The position numbers were made by a program, and so were the translations under genes. Positions 6,913-12,559 of a DNA stretch of 12,559 nucleotides are shown here, one piece after another. The notes beneath the pieces were generated by a model. That model worked only from the letters and a program-made list of their open reading frames with translations. It had not been told where the DNA came from and made no database searches. Within the stretch, counting starts at the first letter, position 1, and each line of letters begins with the position of its first letter. The stretch comes from Alphaproteobacteria bacterium (lineage in GTDB: Bacteria > Pseudomonadota > Alphaproteobacteria > UBA1280 > UBA12223), in the NCBI GenBank assembly GCA_003450915.1, contig DMEM01000212.1:1-12559 (forward strand), given 5' to 3'.

Positions 6913-6975
6913 TTTTTGTTTTATTTATTCTCTCATGTAGTTTCAGCTACACTTCGTTTATAAATAAAACAAAAA
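6913..6975. repeat. Long nested hairpin in the tolR-tolA gap
   Basis: A perfect 16-bp inverted repeat (TTTTTGTTTTATTTAT at 6913-6928 and its complement at 6960-6975) encloses a second hairpin (TGTAG at 6936-6940 with CTACA at 6947-6951). No T tract follows on the plus strand, so it is not an ordinary terminator. It may be an mRNA-stability or attenuation element. The rest of the 199-base gap is plain AT-rich sequence. Confidence 0.6.
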
Positions 6976-7097
6976 CTCATCTAAAACTAAACTATTTTAG
7001 CTAATAAAATAAAAAACTATTTTTCAAAAATTTAGTTCCTAGTTAAACAAGACAAAACAAATAAAAAACAAAAATTAAAAGGTATAAAAAGCAAAAT

Positions 7098-7922
7098 ATG
7101 AGAAGAGGAATAGTTTTATCACTACTTATGCACTTCTGTTTAGGGATTTTCGTTATGTTGGAACTTCCTACTTTTGTTATGCCAGAAAAAGAAATTAAAC
7201 AAATTAATGTTAAAATAGTTTCAGCTCCTTCTAAAGCTAAAAAAGATGTACCTGCTGCTAAGCCCAAACCTGTAAAATCACAGCAGTCAGCGGCTCCAAA
7301 GTATGCAGCTAAGAAAAAGCAAGAAGTTAAAAAAGCAGTTAAGCATAAAACAAAAGTTGTTAAAAAAACTAAAGCTAAAAAAGTTGTAAAACAGAAAAAG
7401 AAAGTTGAAAAGAAAAAGCCTCAGAAAAAACAGGAGAAAAAGCAAGTTGCTAAAAAGTCCAATAGACGTCCTGAAAAATTAGATAAAACTGAGAAAAAGA
7501 AAAACGTGGTTAAGTCAAATAATAAAAAGGCAAAACCAAGTAAAGTAGAAGATGACTTTTTAAGTACTTTAGATTTTATTGAAAACTTAGATACAAAAGA
7601 AAAACCTTCGGTAAAATCAGATGAAGAGGGTGAGCCTACAGTTTATGATATTGATCAGCTAGAAATAGCTAAAATCAGAAAAGTAATTCAAGACAACTGG
7701 TATGTTACAGCAGGTGCAAACCGCTTGAATAAATTAGAGTCTATCGTTAGGCTATCACTAGATAGAGACGGTACGGTTCGTAAAGTTAGAATTGTAAAAT
7801 CATCAGGTCAAGGACACTTTGATAGAAGCTTACAACGAGCAATTAGAAAAGCCAGCCCTTTACCAATACCATCAGGTAAGTATGAAATTTACAAAACTAT
7901 CGAACTACGATTCAGACGATAA
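7098..7922 (+). CDS. tolA: TolA, periplasm-spanning Tol-Pal protein
   Basis: TolA is anchored in the inner membrane by its N-terminus, where it is energised by TolQR, and it reaches across the periplasm to Pal and TolB. This 274-residue version has a helix at about 5-24 with the conserved Ser-x3-His pair (S8, H12) that couples TolA-like proteins to the stator. Next is a Lys-rich stem at about 45-150, dominated by KK and KKK runs. A linker contains DDFLSTLDF (152-160). The C-terminal TonB/TolA-like domain (about 183-274) shows LDRDGTVRKVRIVKSSG (221-237) and the ending ASPLPIPSGKYEIY. The stem is shorter and far more Lys-dominated than E. coli TolA's Ala-rich helix. The Shine-Dalgarno is weak: AAAGG lies about 15 bases before the ATG. 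TolB follows 25 bases later. Confidence 0.92.
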   Translation: MRRGIVLSLLMHFCLGIFVMLELPTFVMPEKEIKQINVKIVSAPSKAKKDVPAAKPKPVKSQQSAAPKYAAKKKQEVKKAVKHKTKVVKKTKAKKVVKQKKKVEKKKPQKKQEKKQVAKKSNRRPEKLDKTEKKKNVVKSNNKKAKPSKVEDDFLSTLDFIENLDTKEKPSVKSDEEGEPTVYDIDQLEIAKIRKVIQDNWYVTAGANRLNKLESIVRLSLDRDGTVRKVRIVKSSGQGHFDRSLQRAIRKASPLPIPSGKYEIYKTIELRFRR

Positions 7923-7947
7923 GAAAACAAAATAAAAGGTGAGAAAA

Positions 7948-9288
7948 ATGAAAACAAAAAAAATACTAATGGCACTATCTAGTGTACTGTTTGTAGCTAA
8001 TGCAAATGCTTTAGTTAGAATTGATATTGATGAAGGTAACACAAAACCACTTCCTTTAGCTTTAACAGATCTACAAGGTGATAATGCAGCTGATAATCAG
8101 TTAGGTTATAATATAACAAAAGTTATTGAGAAAAACCTAAAATCATCAGGTTTATTCAACATTGTAGATAGAGATGCTTTTCTACAGTCTCAAGAATCTT
8201 TGAAAAAAGATGGTCCTAACTTTGAACAATGGAAGCCAATTAAAGTTGAAGGTTTATTCACAGGTTCTTCAAAGTTAGAAGGTGATGATGTTGATGTTAT
8301 TAACAGAAAAGCTGTAATTGAGTATCGCTTGTTTGATGTTTACAGTGATAAGCAGACTATTGGTAAAAAATATACAGCTCAGGTTAAGTACTGGAGACAC
8401 CTTGCTAACAGAATTAGTGATGATATTTACACATCTTTAACAGGTGAAAAAGGTTACTTTACTTCAAGAATTGCTTATATTGGTGAAAATGTTATTACTG
8501 ATGCAAGAGGTCGTAAGAAAACTATTAAACAACTATGTGTTATGAACCAAGATAGTTCATCTCAACAATGTTTAACAGATGGTAAAAGCATAGTATTAAC
8601 TCCAAGGTTCTCACCAATTAAACAAGAGTTAGCTTACTTATCATATGCAAATGGTCGTCCTAGGGTTTATCTTCTAGATTTAACAACAGGTCAACAAGAA
8701 ATTGTTGGTAGCTTTAGAGGTCTTAACTCTTCTCCACGATTCTCACCAGATGGAGAAAAGTTACTTATGACTTTAACAAAAGACCAAGAAGGTAACTCAG
8801 AGATTTATGAAATGGACCTTGATAGCAGAAAAATCAAGCGTCTAACATTCTCACCAAGAATTGATACATCTCCATCATACTCACCAGATGGTAAGAAGAT
8901 TGTATTCAACTCTGATAGACAAGGTCGTCCTGCATTATTTATCATGGATTCAGACGGTAATAATGTTAAACGTTTAACATATGGTCGTGGTAGTTACTTT
9001 GCTCCTGTGTGGTCACCACGTGGTGATATGATTGCATTCGTTAAGCAAATGGGAGGTAAGTTCCATATTGGTGTAATTGATGTTGATGGCGATGAAGAGA
9101 GACTATTAACAGAAGGTTTCTTAGATGAGTCTCCGAGTTGGTCTCCAAATGGTCGTGTTATTATATTCTCACGTCAAGTAGGGGATGTTAACAAGATTTA
9201 CGGAATTGATCTAACAGGTTATAATCTTAGAGAAATTGAAACTACGTCGAATGCATCTGACCCAACATGGTCACCACTTTTGAAGTAA
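7948..9288 (+). CDS. tolB: TolB, periplasmic beta-propeller protein of Tol-Pal
   Basis: TolB is a soluble periplasmic protein that exchanges between Pal and TolA and helps recycle Pal around the division site. I start it at ATG 7948 (446 residues), because AAGG lies eight bases upstream; the in-frame GTG at 7939 overlaps that ribosome-binding site. A Sec signal peptide (MKTKKILMALSSVLFVANANA) is probably cut after residue 21, leaving LVRIDIDEG as the mature N-terminus, the segment that contacts TolA in known TolB proteins. An N-terminal alpha/beta domain extends to about 150. A six-bladed propeller follows with repeats of the type SPRFSPDGEKLL, SPSYSPDGKKIVF, APVWSPRGDMIAF and SPSWSPNGRVIIF. 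Length is typical. It is the last gene of the cluster; no pal follows. Confidence 0.95.
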   Translation: MKTKKILMALSSVLFVANANALVRIDIDEGNTKPLPLALTDLQGDNAADNQLGYNITKVIEKNLKSSGLFNIVDRDAFLQSQESLKKDGPNFEQWKPIKVEGLFTGSSKLEGDDVDVINRKAVIEYRLFDVYSDKQTIGKKYTAQVKYWRHLANRISDDIYTSLTGEKGYFTSRIAYIGENVITDARGRKKTIKQLCVMNQDSSSQQCLTDGKSIVLTPRFSPIKQELAYLSYANGRPRVYLLDLTTGQQEIVGSFRGLNSSPRFSPDGEKLLMTLTKDQEGNSEIYEMDLDSRKIKRLTFSPRIDTSPSYSPDGKKIVFNSDRQGRPALFIMDSDGNNVKRLTYGRGSYFAPVWSPRGDMIAFVKQMGGKFHIGVIDVDGDEERLLTEGFLDESPSWSPNGRVIIFSRQVGDVNKIYGIDLTGYNLREIETTSNASDPTWSPLLK

Positions 9289-9300
9289 CTCTTTAAGTTA

Positions 9301-9366
9301 AAAAAATTCCCATTTACACGTTATGTATAAAATCATACAAGGCCTTAGTAAATGGGAAATTTTTTT
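9301..9366 (+). terminator. Large hairpin terminator after tolB
   Basis: TTCCCATTTAC (9307-9317) pairs perfectly with GTAAATGGGAA (9348-9358), with flanking A and T runs extending the stem, and ends in seven T. The 30-base loop is unusually large and contains a short inner stem (GTAT/ATAC). It closes the tol cluster; the terminator call is strong. Confidence 0.85.
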
Positions 9367-9443
9367 ACCTTAAATAGAGTACTCAAAAGTTATTTTTTCA
9401 CTGCATATACATTTCCTTGAGTATGATTTATTTTTTTGAGATA

Positions 9444-9472
9444 TTGATAAAATAAACTTTTTAGTGTAAAAT
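9444..9472 (+). promoter_or_regulatory. Sigma-70-like promoter of the small protein/GGDEF gene pair
   Basis: TTGATA (9444-9449) and TAAAAT (9467-9472) are spaced 17 bases apart, about 35 bases before ATG 9507. Just upstream, inverted arms TACTCAA (9380-9386) and TTGAGTA (9417-9423), 30 bases apart, could be an operator. These are the only features seen in the 9367-9506 gap. Confidence 0.5.
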
Positions 9473-9506
9473 ATTATAAAAATAAAATAGATTTTAGAGG
9501 TTGAAA

Positions 9507-9737
9507 ATGAGCAATATAAAAGAAAAACGCAACAGTTACCCTATGTGCGAGAGGGCAATGTATAAGCTTAATAATATTAATCAGTTTATTGAAAAAGAAC
9601 GCCGCCAGGATGAACTTGATAGATTGTTAGAGGTTCGTCAGCAAAAAAAAGTTTGGAAAACTGTAGTATTTATTGCAGGTAGTATAATTCTAATATTACT
9701 ATTTTTAGCTTATAGGGGGTATATGCAAAATGTTTAA
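9507..9737 (+). CDS. Small single-helix membrane protein (76 aa)
   Basis: I do not recognise this family. The frame opens at a TTG at 9501, but GAGG (9497-9500) is correctly spaced six bases from ATG 9507, which I take as the start. The 76-residue product has a charged, probably helical N-terminal half rich in Glu, Arg and Gln (IEKERRQDELDRLLEVRQQK at about 28-47), then one hydrophobic helix at about 51-70. A short tail (YRGYMQNV) ends the protein. The charged N-terminal part is probably cytoplasmic, with the helix as a C-terminal anchor. Its last eight bases overlap the start of the next gene (ATGTTTAA). The two are therefore almost certainly co-transcribed and translationally coupled, suggesting that it is a partner or regulator of the GGDEF protein. 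Confidence 0.75.
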   Translation: MSNIKEKRNSYPMCERAMYKLNNINQFIEKERRQDELDRLLEVRQQKKVWKTVVFIAGSIILILLFLAYRGYMQNV

Positions 9738-11400
9738 AGTTCCTGAAAAGTATATTGGCTGGGTTCAAGGGTTATTTACAGTTTTAGTTTTATGGGGCGG
9801 CAGTAATGTTTATATGAGCTATGTTACTCAAACATTGAACGTTAATAAATTAGTATTCGCATTTGTAACCTTTATTACTTGTTCGTTTTGTTTACTTATT
9901 TATGCAAAAGATGGCAAGCTTTCTAAAGAAACCTTTAGAAGTATTGATACCTGGGTATATGGTATAATTATGATTGTTGGTTATTTTGTTGCTTTAAACC
10001 TATTTGGTCTTATGAGTGCAACAGAAGCTACAATTTTAAGAAAAGTTAGTGTTATATTTGGCGTTATAGTTGGTTATGTATTTTTAATGAGGGGGATAAA
10101 TAAAACCCAAGCTTTAGGATTAGTAGTTATTTCATCTGGAGTTTTGTTAGTTGCCTATAACATTGAGCCAGAAAAAGCATTTAAGGCTTACATATTAATA
10201 TTTTTAGCAGGTTTTTTACAAACTTTAAGAATGTTTGTTGCCGAGTACCATCGCCCTCATAAAAAAGCAACAGAAGACAAAGATATTAAGTCAAGGTGTC
10301 GAGTTATTGGTTATGTTATGTTTATTGTTAGTATATTATTTTTATTTATTATAACAATTTTAAGTCTTTTAGCATCATCAGCTCCTAATTCTCATGATTT
10401 AGTAAAATATTTAATTACTATTGATGATTTTATGAATTATAGAACAATTCTTTCAGGTATTGTAATGGGGATATTTATGTATGCTCCATTAAGATTCTTT
10501 GAATTTTCAGTTACCGAAAAGATTAAAACAGAGAATTTCTTAGCACTTGGTGCTCTAACATTTGTGGCTACACTATTTTGGGAGTGGTCAACAGCAATCC
10601 TAACGGGTTTAACTTTAAGAAATGTAACAACTCCAGTAATTATTGCAGGTATATTGATTACATTAGGTTCTTTAATTATGTCTATTAGTAAAATTAGATC
10701 TGCAAGAAAAACAAGTAAAGATTTAGACTTTTTGGTTAAGTCTAGTCAAAATATTGATGATGTAGAAGAAACTAGGGATATCGTTGCAAACACTTTAGAA
10801 AACTTTAATTCTGACGTAAAGAAAACGGCAAATGCTTTAGGCATTAGCGTTAAATCGTTAAAGGCAGTTTTAGAAGATAAAGAAAAACTTTTGGCATTTA
10901 AACCTGAAGTATTAAGAAGTGTTGCAAAATCTTATAGAAAAAATGTAGCAAGTGCAGATGCTTTAACAGGCTTGTTAAATAGAAATGCCTTTATAACATC
11001 CCTTAAAACAGCTAAGCTAGAATATGAGATTTTGAGTTTATTATTTATTGATTTGAACAAGTTTAAACCAGTAAATGATACATATGGACATGAAGCAGGG
11101 GATTTTGTTTTGCAAATAGTAGCAGACCGATTAAGAGACTTGTTCCCGGATAAATCTTTAATTACAAGACTTGGTGGTGATGAATACTGTATCCTTCTAT
11201 TAGGTATTGAGAAAAAACAGGCAGAAGATAAAATTGAACTAATTACTCAAGAGCTAGAACGAGAAATTAACTATCAAAATAATGCTATTAATATATCAGG
11301 TTCAATTGGTTTAGCAAGTTATCCGGTTGATACAGATAATGCAGAAGATCTAATTCAATTAGCAGATAAACAAATGTATGTAAAAAAAGGTAATAGATAA
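9730..11400 (+). CDS. EamA/DMT-like membrane domain fused to HTH-like segment and GGDEF domain
   Basis: This is a 556-residue inner-membrane signalling protein. Residues 10-320 form about ten helices arranged as two five-helix halves like EamA/drug-metabolite transporters. The characteristic half-ends are VIFGVIVGYVFLMRG...GLVVISSGVLLV (108-141) and the glycine-rich helix at 301-319. A cytoplasmic linker at about 346-383 resembles a Fis-type helix-turn-helix (KKTANALGISVKSLKAVL at 364-381). The GGDEF domain covers about 408-556, with DALTGLLNR (410-418), FKPVNDTYGHEAGD (445-458) and the active loop GGDEY at 482-486. This probably makes cyclic-di-GMP from two GTP. The final Phe of the motif is Tyr, and no RxxD inhibitory site precedes it. 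The membrane part may sense a small molecule rather than transport it. GGGGG lies about ten bases before the ATG, inside the preceding overlapping gene. A terminator follows. Confidence 0.88.
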   Translation: MFKVPEKYIGWVQGLFTVLVLWGGSNVYMSYVTQTLNVNKLVFAFVTFITCSFCLLIYAKDGKLSKETFRSIDTWVYGIIMIVGYFVALNLFGLMSATEATILRKVSVIFGVIVGYVFLMRGINKTQALGLVVISSGVLLVAYNIEPEKAFKAYILIFLAGFLQTLRMFVAEYHRPHKKATEDKDIKSRCRVIGYVMFIVSILFLFIITILSLLASSAPNSHDLVKYLITIDDFMNYRTILSGIVMGIFMYAPLRFFEFSVTEKIKTENFLALGALTFVATLFWEWSTAILTGLTLRNVTTPVIIAGILITLGSLIMSISKIRSARKTSKDLDFLVKSSQNIDDVEETRDIVANTLENFNSDVKKTANALGISVKSLKAVLEDKEKLLAFKPEVLRSVAKSYRKNVASADALTGLLNRNAFITSLKTAKLEYEILSLLFIDLNKFKPVNDTYGHEAGDFVLQIVADRLRDLFPDKSLITRLGGDEYCILLLGIEKKQAEDKIELITQELEREINYQNNAINISGSIGLASYPVDTDNAEDLIQLADKQMYVKKGNR

Positions 11401-11402
11401 AC

Positions 11403-11430
11403 AAAAGCCTCCTAAATTAGGAGGCTTTTT
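11403..11430. terminator. Terminator between convergent genes
   Basis: AGCCTCCTAA (11406-11415) and TTAGGAGGCT (11417-11426) form a long perfect stem, followed by TTTTT on the plus strand. On the minus strand the tail is CTTTTGTTT, so it may also serve the gene ending at 11448. Confidence 0.88.
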
Positions 11431-11447
11431 CGTTATTTAAAATTAAG

Positions 11448-11882
11448 TTAGTGTGAAAATACAGGTACATTAACACCTTCAAGTTCAATCCATGGACGAT
11501 CTAAATTAAGACTTTCAAAAGAAATATATTCACAATATTCAAAATTTGTGGGTATTTCTTTAATTGCTCTAAATTCAGAATTTTCATCGTCTTTATTTAG
11601 TAATCCAGCAATAATAGCGCCAATAGGGCTATTTTCATTGTATAAAATGTTTCTACGCCCATCATATTCTATGAAGCAGTAATCTGTACATAGGCCACTT
11701 CTCCAGTAGACTGTGATATTGTCACCTACACAGTTTTCCACATAAATAAGTTCAATATTTCTGTTATCGGGGGCAAACTGTAAATCTACTTTGGAATTTT
11801 TACCGTATGCTGATTCAAACGCTCTAAAAGCTGCAAGATCAACAAGATCTTTCTTTGTTTGGATTCTAACGTGAACTTTCAT
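11448..11882 (-). CDS. Hypothetical soluble acidic protein (144 aa)
   Basis: I do not recognise this family. The 144-residue product begins MKVHVRIQTKKDLVDLAAF. It has no signal peptide and no membrane helix. The sequence alternates charged and hydrophobic residues as in a compact alpha/beta cytoplasmic protein. It has four cysteines, at about 51, 65, 69 and 117, including a C-x3-C pair (CTDYC), which is too little to claim metal binding. The start is supported by AGGGAG about eight bases before the ATG. It is a single gene, convergent with the GGDEF gene across a shared hairpin and divergent from the MFS transporter gene. Small single-domain proteins like this sometimes act as immunity or adaptor proteins, but nothing here shows that. 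Confidence 0.75.
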   Translation of the reverse strand: MKVHVRIQTKKDLVDLAAFRAFESAYGKNSKVDLQFAPDNRNIELIYVENCVGDNITVYWRSGLCTDYCFIEYDGRRNILYNENSPIGAIIAGLLNKDDENSEFRAIKEIPTNFEYCEYISFESLNLDRPWIELEGVNVPVFSH

Positions 11883-12018
11883 AAGATAATCTCCCTAGCC
11901 GGTATGTTATAGTGTAATAAATCGGGAAAAAGGTTATTGACTTATGTTAGCTATATATAATATTTTCCTGACATACTCTAATGTTTTTTGGTTATAATTC
12001 AAATATCTATATTTTTTC

Positions 12019-12047
12019 TTGTCATTTTATAGTTGTATGTATATATT
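12019..12047 (+). promoter_or_regulatory. Sigma-70-like promoter of the MFS gene
   Basis: TTGTCA (12019-12024) and TATATT (12042-12047) are 17 bases apart, about 30 bases before the TTG start at 12078. A TATAAT at about 11993-11998 is a second candidate, but it lacks a well-spaced -35. The rest of the 195-base divergent gap is plain AT-rich DNA. Confidence 0.45.
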
Positions 12048-12077
12048 ATTACTATAGTATTAAAAAGGGGAAGTTAA

Positions 12078-12559
12078 TTGAATTATACGCTAGAGCAAAA
12101 GAAAAAAATTGCTCAAAATATTTGGAAGTTTGCAGCACTTTCTGTTGTAGATAAGAGAGTTTATGGGGCTATTTTAAGTGTGTATTATTTAACTATTGCA
12201 AATGTTGAAGCATTTCATATTGGTTGGATTTTACTTTTTGGCTGTATTGCATCATTTTTCTTTGAGATTCCTTCAGGCTATTTGTCAGATAAAATAGGGC
12301 ATAAAAAAACTATTGTTCTATCAAGAATATTTTTTATAATCTCTACATTAAATTACTTATTAGCAAATAATTTAATTATGCTAATTATAGGCTCTGTATT
12401 CTTTAGTTTGGGCGTTGCTTGTATGAGCGGAACTTCAACTGCTTTTATTCACGATACTCTAAAAGCTTTAAAAAGAGAAAAAGAGTATTCAAAAGTTATG
12501 GGTAAAGTTTCAGCTATTGGCTATGCTGTTCCAACTATTTTTATGATCTCGTCATCTTT
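12078..12559 (+). CDS. MFS transporter, N-terminal part (cut by the window end)
   Basis: The first 160 residues of a major facilitator superfamily permease are present; the gene runs off the window. The start must be TTG 12078: an in-frame TAA immediately precedes it (12075-12077), the next in-frame ATG is about 100 codons inside, and GGGGA lies ahead of it at the right distance. The product opens NYTLEQKKKIAQNIWKF, then shows helices at about 28-44, 48-66, 78-97, 99-118 and 143-160. Loop 2-3 has the MFS motif A as GYLSDKIGHKK (67-77), preceded by FFEIPSG. The segment MSGTSTAFIHDTL (116-128) resembles drug-efflux-type MFS members. The substrate is unknown. It is divergent from the hypothetical gene at 11448-11882. 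Confidence 0.88.
   Translation, partial: MNYTLEQKKKIAQNIWKFAALSVVDKRVYGAILSVYYLTIANVEAFHIGWILLFGCIASFFFEIPSGYLSDKIGHKKTIVLSRIFFIISTLNYLLANNLIMLIIGSVFFSLGVACMSGTSTAFIHDTLKALKREKEYSKVMGKVSAIGYAVPTIFMISSS

Noticed and set aside
7043..7267. Minus-strand 74-residue ORF
   Set aside because: It overlaps the 5' end of tolA and its leader antisense. Its hydrophobic composition arises from the complement of the AT-rich leader. No support.
1..12559. CRISPR arrays, tRNA/rRNA genes, insertion sequences, prophage or toxin-antitoxin modules
   Set aside because: No regularly spaced repeats, cloverleaf-like sequences, transposase motifs or phage genes were seen on either strand. Subtle RNA genes cannot be excluded by eye.

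Overview
The window is AT-rich (roughly 30% GC by eye) Gram-negative DNA. It is anchored by an outer-membrane tolQ-tolR-tolA-tolB cluster and a divergent glutamyl-tRNA synthetase gene. The GluRS signature segments (around RGEDH and KLSKR) and an interspersed palindromic repeat of the 'gtcat...ccggatc' type suggest a low-GC alphaproteobacterium. It is probably motile and signalling-capable, since it carries a chemoreceptor and a GGDEF protein. The taxonomic call is inference.

Layout: (1) 50-1909 is a NIT-domain methyl-accepting chemotaxis protein with its own terminator. (2) 1974-3228 is a run of three small unrecognised membrane-protein genes behind one good promoter, closed by a strong hairpin. 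(3) 3253-3354 on the minus strand is an overlooked 33-residue, very basic ORF that shares that hairpin as its terminator. (4) 3538-3906 is a fourth small membrane protein whose terminator overlaps its own stop codon. (5) 3946-4026 is a composite palindromic repeat lying between two convergent terminators. (6) 4086-5477 on the minus strand is gltX. (7) 5680-9288 is tolQRAB. It has an unusually long, structured tolR-tolA gap and is closed by a large hairpin, with no pal or cpoB after it. (8) 9507-11400 is an overlapping gene pair: a one-helix small protein, then a protein joining a ten-helix EamA/DMT-like membrane domain, a Fis-like helix-turn-helix segment and a GGDEF domain. (9) 11448-11882 on the minus strand is an orphan soluble protein. 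(10) 12078 to the window end is the start of an MFS transporter with a TTG start.

How the parts work together: TolQ and TolR form the proton-driven motor, TolA spans the periplasm, and TolB is the soluble beta-propeller partner. Pal must be encoded elsewhere. The chemoreceptor and the GGDEF protein are separate sensory inputs, to the chemotaxis machinery and probably to cyclic-di-GMP respectively. The most novel-looking items are the DMT-HTH-GGDEF fusion with its overlapping small partner, the 33-residue basic ORF, and the cluster of small membrane proteins. I saw no rRNA, tRNA, CRISPR array, insertion sequence or phage gene.
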